64,000 nt of DNA from Hongsoonwoonella zoysiae (GCF_013266695.1 NZ_JABRXF010000002.1:930001-994000); one strand, 5' to 3'. Positions 1-9,995 are shown, numbered from the stretch's first letter. The notes: generated by a model from the sequence alone, not told the origin. A program made the numbers and translations.

Positions 1-714
1 ACATGGGACATAAAGCGCGGCTCCAGAGACATTGGTTTCTTGCAGCGCATTCCCCTTCGCCACGCCAACCGTGCCGCAAACCGCGACGGAAGTCATAAGC
101 TCAACAGCTCGCGCCTTGGCGCAACCGTAGACGCGGTGATAACCTGAAAGCTGCTGGGTCATCGACGGCACAAGGATCAAATCAGGCGCGAGCAGGGCAA
201 GCCGCATGGAAATCGCCGGCAATTCCACGTCGAGACAAATAAGAAGCGCGATCCGCACGCCCTCCAGCTCGAATACAGTCAACCGTCTCCCGGCAGTCAG
301 GTTCAGGTCGGCAGGATTCTTCTCGGGCGGCGTAAGGCAGAGCTTGTCGTAGGTCAGTGTACGGCCATCAGCGAGGAGCGCATAGGTGCGGTTTGTGTGG
401 CCGGAATCATCGGCAAAAGGCATCGATCCCGCAACTATGGAAAGGCCGTGCCTATCGACAAGCGCTCGCAAACCTTCAATGGCCGCCGGCGTCTGGCTGG
501 CCAACCACGCGATTTCCCCGGCTTGGGCAAGCCCGTCCGGCTTCCAGGCAAGAAAACCCTCGCTCACGAATTCCGGCATAAGCAGCAGGCGCGCACCCTG
601 CGCCCTGGCCTCAAGCGCCCGACCTTGGACTCTCTCCAGCCAGGCCTCGAGAGACCTTGCCTCCGCGCCGAGATTGACCGACCAAAGAGCGATACGAAAG
701 GTTTCCGGCATCAT
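1..714 (-). CDS. Carbon-nitrogen hydrolase (nitrilase superfamily), 3' part cut by window edge
   Basis: The reverse strand is open from ATG at 714 to the left edge (238 residues, no stop), so the C-terminus is missing. The three catalytic positions of the nitrilase superfamily are visible in order: Glu in MPEFVSEGF (about residue 48), Lys in YDKLCLTPPEK (about 124) and Cys in ICLDVE (about 162). Family members hydrolyse amides or nitriles through a Glu-Lys-Cys triad in the cytoplasm; the substrate cannot be read here. Two ATG codons lie in tandem (714 and 711) and either could be the start. It is separated from recJ by about 360 bases and is probably transcribed on its own or with genes off the left edge. 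Family assignment is secure, function is not. Confidence 0.9.
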   Translation of the reverse strand, partial: MMPETFRIALWSVNLGAEARSLEAWLERVQGRALEARAQGARLLLMPEFVSEGFLAWKPDGLAQAGEIAWLASQTPAAIEGLRALVDRHGLSIVAGSMPFADDSGHTNRTYALLADGRTLTYDKLCLTPPEKNPADLNLTAGRRLTVFELEGVRIALLICLDVELPAISMRLALLAPDLILVPSMTQQLSGYHRVYGCAKARAVELMTSVAVCGTVGVAKGNALQETNVSGAALYVPC

Positions 715-784
715 GGGCTATCTCCGCAGGATTCCCTGGCTGATTTGGACATCATACGGGATTGTCCGGCGGAATTCGTACAGC

Positions 785-1009
785 CTAATCCTGCTGAACG
801 AGAACCTTTGCCGCCATTGCAAGGCTTGCCAACAGAAGCGACGAGCGCAACGCAAGCGCTCCTCTCGGCTCTTCAAACGCCAATGCCGCCGAACGTTGCC
901 TGGCCCTCTTCAGGCTTCTTTCAGCCCGTGTCGCTGCTATGTCGACATCGGACATTAGGCGCCGCAATCGCGCGCGAGAATTCATTGCCATCCCCGTACT
1001 CGGTACCAT
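785..1009 (-). CDS. Possible small hypothetical protein (74 aa)
   Basis: This short open frame starts at ATG 1009, with further in-frame ATGs including one giving MSDVDIAATRAER, and ends at TAG 785. The product is rich in Ala, Arg and Leu with a mildly hydrophobic C-terminal stretch (LLLASLAMAAKVLV). It sits 69 bases downstream of recJ on the same strand, in the otherwise empty stretch 715-1078. I recognise no family and see no strong ribosome binding site, so it may be chance. Nothing else was found in 715-1078. Confidence 0.25.
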   Translation of the reverse strand: MVPSTGMAMNSRARLRRLMSDVDIAATRAERSLKRARQRSAALAFEEPRGALALRSSLLLASLAMAAKVLVQQD

Positions 1010-1078
1010 TCGCGGGCAAGCTACCGGCGCTCGTGTTACACGTTGGTTAACGCTACCCGGCAGTGAGTAGAGCTGGAG

Positions 1079-2896
1079 TCAATTCCGGCTGAGGGTGGGG
1101 TCGGCAGCATCGATCAGGCGCATCTGCACGCGCTCCGCGCCACGCCAGGTATCGATGGAAAGCGAGCCCGCAAGATGCAGCGGCTGCCCCCTCCTCGAAA
1201 GCAACAACTGACCGAGCGGCGTATCGGCGGCCTTGAAGGCGATTGCCTTGAGGCTGTCTCCCGCACCTGCGGCAATCGTCACGCGAACGTGACCGTTTCC
1301 GACGATATCGGCATAGGAAATTCGGTGGCTCGGCAATGCCAGGACCGGCTCCGGATGCGCCGCCCCATAAGGGCCCGCGCTTTCGATCTTATGCAGAAGA
1401 TCGATGGTCGCGCCCGACGCCGTCACCGCTCCGTCGATTTTCAGTTCATGCTCGGCGGTTGCCGCTTCGACATCATCGGCAAGCTCATCGGCGAAGAAAG
1501 CCAGAAGCTCCGCTTCCTTTTCCTTGCGAACGGTAAGGCCCGCGGCCATGGCATGGCCTCCGCCCTTTTCCAGGATTCCGGCCTCGACCGCGGCCCGCAC
1601 GGCGCGCCCGAGATCGACGCCGGAAATCGAGCGGCCGGATCCGGTGCCCTTGCCGGTTTCGTCATAGGCAATCGCAAATGTCGGACGGCGGTAGCGATCC
1701 TTCAGCCGTGAGGCGACAAGGCCCACGACACCGGGATGCCAGCCGGCGGAACCTGTCAGCAGAACCGCAGGATTTTCGGCCTCCATCCGCGCGAAAGCCT
1801 GTGCCTCGCCCTCCTCCAGCATTGCGGCTTCCACAGCCTGGCGTTCCTGATTGAGACGCTCAAGGGTGGCGGCGATGTCACGGGCTTCGTCGATATCCTC
1901 GGTCGTCAACAAGCGGGCGCCGAGCGCCGCATCGCCAATGCGCCCGCCGGCATTGATGCGCGGGCCGATGAGAAAGCCAAGGTGATAAGGCGACGGCTTG
2001 CCCTGCACGCGCGCGATGTCGCCAAGAGCCGCAAGCCCCGGATTGAGCCGGCGGTGGAGAACCTGAAGCCCGCGCGTGACATAGGCGCGATTGAGCCCCT
2101 TGAGAGGGACCACGTCACACACCGTGCCGACCGCGACGAGATCAAGCAGGGCCAAAAGGTCCGGCTGGTTACGACTTTCGAAAAACCCACGCCGGCGAAG
2201 TTCGCGATTGAGCGCGACAAGGAATAGAAACGTCACGCCGACGGCTGCGAGATGGCCTTGCCCGGAAAGATCGTCCTGCCGGTTCGGATTGACGAGAGCA
2301 TCAACCGTCGGAAGGGCTTCACCCACCTGGTGATGGTCGATGACGACGACAGGCAGGCCAACGCGGCCTGCCGTCTCGAACGCATCGAAAGAGGTGCTGC
2401 CACAGTCCACGCAAACAAGGAGATCAGCCCCTTCGGCCTTCAGCGCTTCGATCGCAGGGCCGTTCGGGCCGTATCCTTCAATGATACGGTCGGGAATGTA
2501 GACGCGGGATTTGATGCCGATGGCGCCGAGGTATCGCGACAGAAGCGCAGATGACGTCGCGCCATCGACGTCATAGTCCCCGAAGATCGCGATCTGCTCG
2601 CCCCGGCCTACGGCATCCGCCACCCTTGCTGCGGCGCTGTCCATATCCGTCAGCATCGATGGGTCGGGAAGCAGGTCCTTGATGGTAGGATCCAGAAAGC
2701 GCTCGACCTCTTCAATCGAAACACCCCGTCCGGCCAGGATACGAGCAACGATATCGGGAATGCCGCTTCGCTGTGCAATCGCGAGCGCCTGAGCGGATTG
2801 CTCGGTGTCCAACCGTTCACGCCACGTCCGGCCGAGCACGGATTTGTGCACGCCAAGCACCAGCCGGCGCCCGCTCTCGCCCCGGTCAATCAGCAT
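1079..2896 (-). CDS. recJ: Single-stranded-DNA-specific exonuclease RecJ
   Basis: A 605-residue protein of the DHH phosphoesterase superfamily. The N-terminal DHH domain shows motif I (FGDYDVDGATSSALL, about residues 105-120), CVDCGS, and the signature DHH in VVVIDHHQ (about 188). DHHA1 (GGGHAMAAGLTV, about 447-458) and a C-terminal OB-like region follow. RecJ degrades single-stranded DNA 5' to 3' in RecF-pathway recombination, mismatch repair and base excision repair, using Mn/Mg. Length matches the family. The ATG at 2896 gives a normal N-terminus. It is the last gene of a minus-strand run (aminotransferase, hom, glpX, recJ), 59 bases after glpX, an order familiar from rhizobia. Confidence 0.97.
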   Translation of the reverse strand: MLIDRGESGRRLVLGVHKSVLGRTWRERLDTEQSAQALAIAQRSGIPDIVARILAGRGVSIEEVERFLDPTIKDLLPDPSMLTDMDSAAARVADAVGRGEQIAIFGDYDVDGATSSALLSRYLGAIGIKSRVYIPDRIIEGYGPNGPAIEALKAEGADLLVCVDCGSTSFDAFETAGRVGLPVVVIDHHQVGEALPTVDALVNPNRQDDLSGQGHLAAVGVTFLFLVALNRELRRRGFFESRNQPDLLALLDLVAVGTVCDVVPLKGLNRAYVTRGLQVLHRRLNPGLAALGDIARVQGKPSPYHLGFLIGPRINAGGRIGDAALGARLLTTEDIDEARDIAATLERLNQERQAVEAAMLEEGEAQAFARMEAENPAVLLTGSAGWHPGVVGLVASRLKDRYRRPTFAIAYDETGKGTGSGRSISGVDLGRAVRAAVEAGILEKGGGHAMAAGLTVRKEKEAELLAFFADELADDVEAATAEHELKIDGAVTASGATIDLLHKIESAGPYGAAHPEPVLALPSHRISYADIVGNGHVRVTIAAGAGDSLKAIAFKAADTPLGQLLLSRRGQPLHLAGSLSIDTWRGAERVQMRLIDAADPTLSRN

Positions 2897-2955
2897 TCGA
2901 CTCAGTCTTGTTTCGGAAGGCGAACATGTACCCTGCTATTGCCGGGCTTGGCCGG

Positions 2956-3951
2956 TCAGTCCAGCAAAAACTTGTCGAAATGGCTGTGCTGGGCCTCGAT
3001 ATAGCGAAGGGTGCTCGTGGTTGAGCGCATTACGACCGTATGGGTGGAAATAAAACGGCGCCCGAACTTGACCCCGCGCAGGAAATTGCCATCGGTAACC
3101 CCGGTCGCGGCGAACAGCACGTCACCGCTAGCCATTTCCTCCATCCGGTATTTGCGCTTGATATCCGTGATGCCCATTCGGTGAGCACGTTCGACCTGCT
3201 CTTCCCGCGTAATCACGAGCCGGCCCTGCATCTGGCCTCCGATGCATCGCAGTGCCGCAGCGGCGAGAACACCTTCCGGCGCACCGCCGATACCGACGTA
3301 GATGTCGATACCGGTTTCGTCGGAATCTGTCGTGTGGATCACGCCAGCCACATCGCCATCGCCGATCAGGCGAATGGAAGCGCCGGCAGCCCGGATTTCC
3401 TCGATCAGACGCGCATGTCGGGGGCGGTCGAGGACACAGGCCGTGATCTCGCCAACCGCAACGTCCTTTTCCTTCGCGAGAGCGTTCAGATTGTCGGCGA
3501 TGGGCGCATCCAGGTCGACCAGGCCTTCAGGATAGCCGGGGCCGATCGCGATTTTTTCCATGTAGCTGTCAGGCGCGTTCAGGAGCCCTCCGGCAGGCGC
3601 CATGGCGATAACGGCGATCGAATTGGGAAGGTTCTTGGCGCAAATCGTCGTTCCTTCCAAAGGATCGAGCGCGATATCGACCTTCGGTCCCTGCTTGGTG
3701 CCGACCTCCTCACCGATATAGAGCATCGGCGCCTCGTCGCGCTCGCCCTCGCCGATCACGACCGTGCCGTCGATCGGCAGGCGGTTCAATTCGCGGCGCA
3801 TGGCGTCCACCGCCGCCTGATCGGCGGCCTTTTCGTCACCCCGTCCGCGAAGACGCGCCGCAGACACAGCGGCGCGCTCCGTGACGCGAGCCAGTTCCAG
3901 TGTCAGGATGCGGTCAAGAACTTCGCCCTGCGGCGCCTGCGTCTTCGACAT
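2956..3951 (-). CDS. glpX: Class II fructose-1,6-bisphosphatase GlpX
   Basis: A 331-residue GlpX-type phosphatase that hydrolyses fructose-1,6-bisphosphate to fructose-6-phosphate in gluconeogenesis; some alphaproteobacterial members also act on sedoheptulose bisphosphate. Visible motifs are the metal-binding DPLEGTT (about residue 97), VVIGEGERDEAPML near residue 65, and GDGDVAGVI near 200, all typical of the class II fold. The start at 3951 gives the usual N-terminus. It lies 41 bases downstream of hom and 59 bases upstream of recJ, so co-transcription is likely. Nothing unusual was seen. Confidence 0.96.
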   Translation of the reverse strand: MSKTQAPQGEVLDRILTLELARVTERAAVSAARLRGRGDEKAADQAAVDAMRRELNRLPIDGTVVIGEGERDEAPMLYIGEEVGTKQGPKVDIALDPLEGTTICAKNLPNSIAVIAMAPAGGLLNAPDSYMEKIAIGPGYPEGLVDLDAPIADNLNALAKEKDVAVGEITACVLDRPRHARLIEEIRAAGASIRLIGDGDVAGVIHTTDSDETGIDIYVGIGGAPEGVLAAAALRCIGGQMQGRLVITREEQVERAHRMGITDIKRKYRMEEMASGDVLFAATGVTDGNFLRGVKFGRRFISTHTVVMRSTTSTLRYIEAQHSHFDKFLLD

Positions 3952-3992
3952 TCAACAACTCCCAGAAGGACAGGATACAACTTACGCCGTCA

Positions 3993-5318
3993 TCACGTCA
4001 GTTTTTCGATGCGAATCATCTGCGGCTTGTCGGCGATAACCTTCTTTGCGTCAATCGCTGCAAGCGCTTCCTTGATCGCCTCTTCCGTTGTCTCATAGGT
4101 TATCAGGATAACAGGTGCAGGTTCACTCGGGTGGCTGTCGCCCGGAGCATCGCTCTTGATCGCCCGCCGCCGCTGCACGATGGACTCCAGCGAAATGTTA
4201 TGCGCGGCCATTTCCTGCGCGATCGTGGCAAACGCGCCCGGGCGGTCGAATACGGAAAGGCGGATATAGTACCCGCCCTCGTGCTTGCGCATCCGCGCGC
4301 GCACATAGGGCTCCAGTTCATCCGCAGGCTTGCCCAGCGTCGGAGCGCGGTCGCCGCGGCTGATATCGGCGATGTCGGCAAGCACGGCGGAGGCTGTCGC
4401 ATTACCGCCCGCGCCGGGACCGGCGAGAACGACCTCGCCAACCGCATCACCGTCGACAGCAACCGCGTTCAGCACGCCGTCAATGCGCGCAATCGCGGAA
4501 GACCTGGGAACCATTGTCGGGTGTACGCGCTGTTCGATGCCGGTATCCGTGCGTTGCGCCACACCAAGCAGCTTGATGCGATACCCCAGTTCGTCCGCAG
4601 CCTGGATATCGGCGGTGGTGATGGAGGTGATGCCTTCAACGTAAATGGAATCCGCGCTGATCTCGCAGCCGAATGCGAGGCTCGTCAAAATCGCCAGTTT
4701 ATGCGCCGCATCGAACCCCTCGATATCGAAAGTAGGGTCCGCTTCCGCGTATCCAAGCCTTTGGGCATCGGCAAGGCATTCGGCAAAGGCAAGCCCTTCG
4801 CGCTCCATTCGGGTCAGTATGTAATTGCAGGTGCCGTTCAAAATACCATAGACGCGGGTAACGTCATTGCCGGCAAGGCTCTCGCGCATCGTCTTGACGA
4901 TCGGAATTCCGCCGGCGACAGCAGCTTCATAATTGAGGCTTACGTCACTGGCCTCCGCACTTCGCGCAAGCTCCACCCCGTGCCTGGCCAAAAGCGCCTT
5001 GTTGGCGGTGACAACATGCTTGCCGGCCTTCAATGCCGCCCTAACGCTGTCCTCGGCGGGGCCGCTGTCACCGCCCATGAGTTCGACGAAAACGTCGATC
5101 CCGTCGCTTTCCGCAAGAGCAACCGGGTCATCGAACCATTCGGTGTCGCACAGGTCTATCCCACGATCCTTGTCGCGGCTGCGAGCGCTGACGGCGGTTA
5201 CGACAACGCGCCTGCCGCACCGCTTTTCCAGCGCATGAGCCTTGTTTTGGATAATCCGCACGAGAGATGTGCCGACCGTGCCGAGGCCTGCGACACCCAA
5301 ACGCAAGTCATTTGCCAT
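3993..5318 (-). CDS. hom: Homoserine dehydrogenase
   Basis: A 441-residue NAD(P)-dependent homoserine dehydrogenase, which reduces aspartate-4-semialdehyde to homoserine on the way to threonine and methionine. The nucleotide-binding glycine motif GLGTVG lies at residues 11-16. The substrate domain carries GILNGTCNYILTRM and EADPTFDIEGFDAAHK with the catalytic Asp/Lys region. A C-terminal ACT domain (about 360-435, beginning YIRLSVFDRPG) suggests threonine feedback. Length and order match monofunctional bacterial Hom. It follows the aminotransferase gene by 18 bases and precedes glpX by 41 bases on the minus strand. Confidence 0.97.
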   Translation of the reverse strand: MANDLRLGVAGLGTVGTSLVRIIQNKAHALEKRCGRRVVVTAVSARSRDKDRGIDLCDTEWFDDPVALAESDGIDVFVELMGGDSGPAEDSVRAALKAGKHVVTANKALLARHGVELARSAEASDVSLNYEAAVAGGIPIVKTMRESLAGNDVTRVYGILNGTCNYILTRMEREGLAFAECLADAQRLGYAEADPTFDIEGFDAAHKLAILTSLAFGCEISADSIYVEGITSITTADIQAADELGYRIKLLGVAQRTDTGIEQRVHPTMVPRSSAIARIDGVLNAVAVDGDAVGEVVLAGPGAGGNATASAVLADIADISRGDRAPTLGKPADELEPYVRARMRKHEGGYYIRLSVFDRPGAFATIAQEMAAHNISLESIVQRRRAIKSDAPGDSHPSEPAPVILITYETTEEAIKEALAAIDAKKVIADKPQMIRIEKLT

Positions 5319-5336
5319 GAGACAAGTTATTCCGAT

Positions 5337-6554
5337 TCAACGGGAAGAGTTCAGGGAAACGACGTTGTGCAACGTTTCGTCCGCCGTTTCAAGAAAACGC
5401 CGCACGCCCCTTGCCGCCTGGCGAATGCGCTGTTCGTTCTCCACAAGGGCGATACGCACATAATCGTCGCCGTATTCGCCGAAGCCGATACCGGGCGCGA
5501 CGGCGACATCCGCCTTTTCTATAAGAAGCTTGGAAAACTCCAGGCTGCCCAATGCCCGGAATTTCTCCGGGATCGGTGCCCAGGCGAACATGCTCGCCTC
5601 GGGCGCAGGCACCACCCACCCGGCTCGCGCGAAAGACTCGACCAACACATCACGGCGTTTGCGATAGATTGCGCGCGTTTCTGCGATACAGTCTTCCGGG
5701 CCGTTGAGCGCTGCGGCAGCAGCCACCTGAATGGGCGTGAACGCGCCATAATCGAGGTAGGATTTTACGCGTGAAAGAGCCGCGATCAGACGTTCGTTGC
5801 CGACCGCAAACCCCATACGCCACCCCGGCATCGAGAACGTTTTCGACAGGGAAGTGAACTCGACGGCGACATCCAAGGCACCCGGAACCTGAAGAACCGA
5901 CGGCGGAGGCGTATCGCCGAAATAGATCTCCGAATAGGCGAGATCGGACAAAACGAAAATATCGTGCTTCTTCGCAAAGGCGACGACTTCCCTGTAGAAA
6001 TCGAGATCCGCCACATAGGCCGTCGGGTTGGCGGGATAGCAAAGGATCACGGCAATCGGTTTGGGCACCGAATGAACGACGGCGCGATCGAGCGCCCGAA
6101 ACAGTTCCTCACCCGGTTCGGCAGGAATGGCCCGCAATGCGGCACCCGCCATCAGGAAGCCGAACGCATGGATCGGATAACTTGGATTAGGCCCCAAAAC
6201 GACATCGCCAGGCGCGGTGATCGCCTGTGCCATATTGGCAAAACCCTCCTTCGAGCCCAACGTCGCAACGACCTGCGTATCCGGATCGAGCTTCACGCCA
6301 AAGCGCCGGGCGTAATATCCGGCTTGTGCCCTGCGAAGGCCCGGAATGCCCTTGGATGCCGAATATCTGTGCGTACGAGGATTTTGCACCGTTTCGACGA
6401 GTTTTTCGACGATGTGTTTCGGCGTCGGCAGATCGGGGTTGCCCATGCCGAGATCGATGATATCCGCGCCGTTGGCGCGCGCCTTCGCCTTCAACCGGTT
6501 GACCTGTTCAAAGACGTAAGGCGGCAGACGCCGGGTCTTGTAGAAGTCTTCCAT
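5337..6554 (-). CDS. Class I/II PLP aminotransferase (AlaC / LL-DAP aminotransferase-like)
   Basis: A 405-residue fold-type I aminotransferase. The PLP-binding lysine is in SLSKTFSMPGWRMGF, the cofactor Asp/Tyr region is FVLSDLAYSEIYF, and the N-terminus has DLGMGNPDLPTP, seen in the AlaC/YfdZ and LL-diaminopimelate aminotransferase group. Proteins of this type upstream of hom in rhizobia are often annotated as LL-DAP aminotransferase, but glutamate-pyruvate transamination is an equally good reading and sequence alone does not decide. It is the first gene of the aminotransferase-hom-glpX-recJ run, so a promoter should lie upstream of 6554, in the 183 bases before the lipoprotein gene end at 6738. 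Confidence 0.9.
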   Translation of the reverse strand: MEDFYKTRRLPPYVFEQVNRLKAKARANGADIIDLGMGNPDLPTPKHIVEKLVETVQNPRTHRYSASKGIPGLRRAQAGYYARRFGVKLDPDTQVVATLGSKEGFANMAQAITAPGDVVLGPNPSYPIHAFGFLMAGAALRAIPAEPGEELFRALDRAVVHSVPKPIAVILCYPANPTAYVADLDFYREVVAFAKKHDIFVLSDLAYSEIYFGDTPPPSVLQVPGALDVAVEFTSLSKTFSMPGWRMGFAVGNERLIAALSRVKSYLDYGAFTPIQVAAAAALNGPEDCIAETRAIYRKRRDVLVESFARAGWVVPAPEASMFAWAPIPEKFRALGSLEFSKLLIEKADVAVAPGIGFGEYGDDYVRIALVENEQRIRQAARGVRRFLETADETLHNVVSLNSSR

Positions 6555-6737
6555 GGCGAACCTCGAGTGTTAATGCGCGCATTCGGCGCCAGGCCGCTGC
6601 CGTTTCTCAAGGTCAAGAGCGTCAGCAATACGGCGTGGGCATATGTTTCGCCGCCTGTTTATCAGCGTGCGGGCAAAAGTGCATCGGCCTTTCGTCCGGG
6701 AAAGACCGATTTCCGGTAATTATTGCTGCTTTGAGTT

Positions 6738-7202
6738 TTACTGGGCGGGCGCGTCGCCACCCTCGATTTCGGTGATCGCGGCATCGCCATGCGTTTCACC
6801 GAGGCGTTTCAGAAATTCCGCCGTCGACGGCGAGCCACGCAATTGCAAGCCTGCGCGCGAGCGGGCAAGCGCTTCGAGCGAGCTTCGCGTCGCTTCCTGC
6901 TGCTCGTAGGAAAGCAGGTCGTTTCCTGATGCGCCCGCCGGTGCTGTCGCCGTCACCGGTTGCGAGTTCTCCTGAACGAGCGGCGTGGAGACGTTCGGAT
7001 CGCTGACGGGATCGGGCGTTGCCGCGGGCAGCGACGACGACTTCAATATTGTCGGTTGCGCGGCAGGCGCTTCAAGCGCCTCGAACAGCGTTTCATTCGG
7101 ATTCAATGCGCAAGCTCCGAGCAGAAGCGCTGCCGCCACCACGGCCGAGGCCCGATTGAAAATACCGCTCAATTTCCCTGGCTCCCAATACCAGATTGCC
7201 AT
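6738..7202 (-). CDS. Small predicted lipoprotein (unknown function)
   Basis: A 154-residue protein with a long N-terminal region, a hydrophobic segment and a lipobox LLGAC ending at about Cys31, so it is probably lipidated and anchored in the envelope. After the Cys it is Pro/Ala/Ser-rich and low in complexity, with a short helical C-terminal part (QEATRSSLEALARSRAGLQLRG). No known domain is recognised. The start at 7202 leaves about 15 residues before the hydrophobic core. It is divergent from phaC across about 250 bases. Lipoprotein status is visible in the sequence; function is unknown. Confidence 0.75.
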   Translation of the reverse strand: MAIWYWEPGKLSGIFNRASAVVAAALLLGACALNPNETLFEALEAPAAQPTILKSSSLPAATPDPVSDPNVSTPLVQENSQPVTATAPAGASGNDLLSYEQQEATRSSLEALARSRAGLQLRGSPSTAEFLKRLGETHGDAAITEIEGGDAPAQ

Positions 7203-7248
7203 AACCGTGAGTTCTTTACACCGTAACGCCTTGAAAAGGTAGATACGT

Positions 7249-7287
7249 GTCGGTCACACTCCCGAAAAATATGACAGTCGGTCACAC
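7249..7287. repeat. Direct repeat of an 11-mer upstream of phaC
   Basis: GTCGGTCACAC occurs at 7249-7259 and again at 7277-7287, 28 bases apart, in the divergent promoter region between the lipoprotein gene and phaC. It could be a repeated binding site for a regulator; no regulator is encoded next to it. Confidence 0.4.
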
Positions 7288-7449
7288 AACGTGAAATTTT
7301 TGCGCCGCAGGACCTTACATAGTGTCCTTGCGCAACGCGACCAACGGCCTATGACCTTTCACCATCTTGTCAGCACCCGCTTACAAAGCGCTATTATGAC
7401 TCAACAACATGAACGAAACTCAAATTAAGTTCCGGGGAAACGCCGAGCG

Positions 7450-9255
7450 ATGACCGAAGACCGTCAGAATCCCCTGTTGCAATATATCGTCAAGAATCCG
7501 GAGACCTTTGCCCAGAACCTGGCGAAGATCGTCGAAAACGCCGGGAAAGCCATGGCCGCCTATGTCGAACCTCGCGAAAAAGGCGCCATCAGGCCGGTTT
7601 CCACAGACGATCTGAAGGCGATCGTGAAGACGCTTTCACAAGTCGGCGAATACTGGATGTCCGACCCGCAGCGCGCGGTGGAAGCCCAGACCCGGCTCTG
7701 GAACAATTACATCAGCCTGTGGAACTCATCGCTCAAGCGCATGATGGGCGAGGAAGCCAAGCCTTCCGTAACCCCCGACCCGCGCGACAAGCGCTTCCAA
7801 GATCCGGAATGGAACGACAATCAGTTCTTCGATTTCGTCAAGCAGCTTTATCTCATCACCTCCCAATGGGCGGAGGAGATGGTGGCCGATGCCGCGGAAC
7901 TGGACGAACATACGCGCCACAAGGCTGATTTCTACGTCAAGCAGATCGCCAATGCACTCTCGCCTTCCAATTTCGTTCTGACCAACCCCGAGCTTTTGCG
8001 CGAGACGCTGGAATCGAACGGCGAAAACCTCGTCAAGGGGATGCAGTTGCTTGCCGAAGACATCAAGGCCGGCAAGGGCGAGCTCAAGATCCGCCAGTCC
8101 GACCCCACGAAATTCAAGGTCGGCAAGAACCTGGCGATGACGCCCGGAAAGGTGATCGCGCAAAACGACGTGTGCCAGGTTATCCAATATACGCCGACGA
8201 CCGATCAGGTCCTGAAGCGGCCGCTCATGATCGTGCCGCCCTGGATCAACAAGTTCTACATTCTCGACCTCAATCCGGAGAAATCCTTCATCAGGTGGGC
8301 CGTCGAGCAAGGCCATACGGTCTTCGTCATTTCCTGGGTCAACCCCGACCGGCGGCAGGCGCAGAAAAGCTTCGAGCATTACATGCGCGAAGGCATTCTG
8401 GAGACGCTGGACGTGATCAAGCGCGCGACGGGCGAGGAGGAGGTCAACGCGATCGGCTATTGCGTCGGCGGCACGCTGCTGGGCGTCACGCTTGCCTATA
8501 TGGCCGCGAAGGGCGACGAGCGCATCAAAAGCGCCACCCTTTTCACCACCCAGGTGGACTTCACATATGCGGGCGATCTCAAGGTTTTCGTCGATGAAGA
8601 CCAGATTGCGGCGGTTGAGCGGGAAATGTCCGAAAAGGGCTATCTGGAAGGCTCGAAAATGTCGACGGCCTTCAACCTTCTGCGCTCGAACGACCTGATC
8701 TGGCCCTATGTGGTGAACAATTATCTGAAAGGCCGGGAGCCCTTCCCGTTCGACCTTCTCTACTGGAATTCCGATTCGACACGCATGCCCGCGGCCAATC
8801 ACTCGTTTTACCTGCGTAACTGCTATCTGGAAAACCGCCTGACGAAGGGAGAAATGGAAATCGCGGGCGAGAAGCTCGATCTTCGTAAGGTGAAAATACC
8901 GATCTACAATCTCGCGGCGCGCGAAGACCACATTGCGCCAGCCAAGTCGGTCTACCTCGGCTCGCAATACTTCGGCGGGGATGTCACCTACGTTCTGGCC
9001 GGATCCGGACATATCGCCGGAGTGGTCAATCCGCCCGAGAAGAAGAAATATCAATATTGGTTAGACGGCAAGCCGGAGGGCGAACTCGACGACTGGATCG
9101 CATCGGCCGAGGAGCATCCAGGTTCATGGTGGCCGCATTGGGATGTGTGGATCCGCTCTCATGACGACACCATGGTCAAAGCGCGCAAGCCGGGCGCGAG
9201 ACGAATGAAGATCATCGAGGATGCACCAGGAAGCTATGTGAAAACACAGGTTTGA
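7450..9255 (+). CDS. phaC: Class I poly(3-hydroxyalkanoate) synthase
   Basis: A 601-residue class I PHA synthase that polymerises (R)-3-hydroxyacyl-CoA (mainly 3-hydroxybutyryl-CoA) into storage granules. The lipase-like box is AIGYCVGG with catalytic Cys338; catalytic Asp493 (AREDHIAP) and His521 (GSGHIAG) are in place. The N-terminal PhaC_N domain covers about residues 90-260 and the alpha/beta hydrolase domain follows. Length is typical of class I. No phaA, phaB, phasin or phaR gene is adjacent; these usually lie elsewhere in rhizobia. The gene is divergent from the lipoprotein gene, and the promoter region contains the 11-base direct repeat at 7249-7287. Confidence 0.97.
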   Translation: MTEDRQNPLLQYIVKNPETFAQNLAKIVENAGKAMAAYVEPREKGAIRPVSTDDLKAIVKTLSQVGEYWMSDPQRAVEAQTRLWNNYISLWNSSLKRMMGEEAKPSVTPDPRDKRFQDPEWNDNQFFDFVKQLYLITSQWAEEMVADAAELDEHTRHKADFYVKQIANALSPSNFVLTNPELLRETLESNGENLVKGMQLLAEDIKAGKGELKIRQSDPTKFKVGKNLAMTPGKVIAQNDVCQVIQYTPTTDQVLKRPLMIVPPWINKFYILDLNPEKSFIRWAVEQGHTVFVISWVNPDRRQAQKSFEHYMREGILETLDVIKRATGEEEVNAIGYCVGGTLLGVTLAYMAAKGDERIKSATLFTTQVDFTYAGDLKVFVDEDQIAAVEREMSEKGYLEGSKMSTAFNLLRSNDLIWPYVVNNYLKGREPFPFDLLYWNSDSTRMPAANHSFYLRNCYLENRLTKGEMEIAGEKLDLRKVKIPIYNLAAREDHIAPAKSVYLGSQYFGGDVTYVLAGSGHIAGVVNPPEKKKYQYWLDGKPEGELDDWIASAEEHPGSWWPHWDVWIRSHDDTMVKARKPGARRMKIIEDAPGSYVKTQV

Positions 9256-9459
9256 ACCGCCACACGCCGCACGCGGATATCCTCCGCCCCAATCGGCATT
9301 TGAGGCCGCGCCGCTCTGGTAGTATTCTTTTTTCAATCTGCTTCGAACGCGCCCCGCAGGCCGCAAAACCAGCAGCCCGTCATGATTAGGCTCGAACGCT
9401 CGCGATTTTCCAGTCAGCAGATCCGCCCGATGGATGCCGGACGTATCCGTCTGCTCGGC

Positions 9460-9984
9460 ATGAGTTCGGATGTCTGGAGGCGCCATGCCAGCGGATGGAG
9501 CGTGTGGACCCGCTTCGCCACGCTTCCCTTTCTCTATCTCGCCGTCTGGTCGCACACGATTTACGGCTGGACCGCCGCAGCCGGCCTGAGCGCCATCGTT
9601 GTCGGCTGGCTATGGCTGAATCCACGGATCTTCCCCGCGCCGAATACCTTTGAGCGATGGCACGCGCGCGCCGTGCTTGGCGAACGCATCTGGCTCAATC
9701 GCGCGGCCATTCCCGTGCCACATGATGAGAACCGCAAGGCGTTAGCGTTTTCGGCCCTGGCAGGCGTCGGTTTCTTTGCTGGGCTTTGGGGCGCAATCTC
9801 GGCATCCTTGCCGTTGATGATCTCAGGTGCTGTGGTGACCTATGCAGGAAAGCTCGCTTTTCTCGCCGTCATGGTTCAGATCTACGACCTGATGCGCAAT
9901 GCCCATCCGCTCTATCGTTCATGGACGCTTACGCCGGTAAACGACAACGAGAGGGCGGGTGGCCGGCACGAGCGTGCCGGATAG
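9460..9984 (+). CDS. DUF6653-like small membrane protein
   Basis: The product has hydrophobic segments around WTRFATLPFLYLAVW, AAAGLSAIVVGWLWL and two more in the C-terminal half, so it is an inner-membrane protein with about four helices. The motifs RRHASGWSVWTRF, WLNPRIF and VLGERIWLNR agree with my recollection of the DUF6653 family, whose function is unknown. The frame is open from ATG 9382, but family-like sequence begins at ATG 9460 (MSSDVWRRH), so I prefer that start; no clear ribosome binding site decides. It is convergent with the agmatinase gene, whose end lies 11 bases away. Confidence 0.7.
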   Translation: MSSDVWRRHASGWSVWTRFATLPFLYLAVWSHTIYGWTAAAGLSAIVVGWLWLNPRIFPAPNTFERWHARAVLGERIWLNRAAIPVPHDENRKALAFSALAGVGFFAGLWGAISASLPLMISGAVVTYAGKLAFLAVMVQIYDLMRNAHPLYRSWTLTPVNDNERAGGRHERAG

Positions 9985-9995
9985 TTTCCTCAGCC

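Noticed and set aside
3900-5774. Long open frame on the plus strand (over 600 codons) through the glpX/hom/aminotransferase region
   Set aside because: It is antisense to hom and the aminotransferase gene, which show clear family motifs; the plus-strand product is Arg-rich and matches no family. High GC keeps this frame open.
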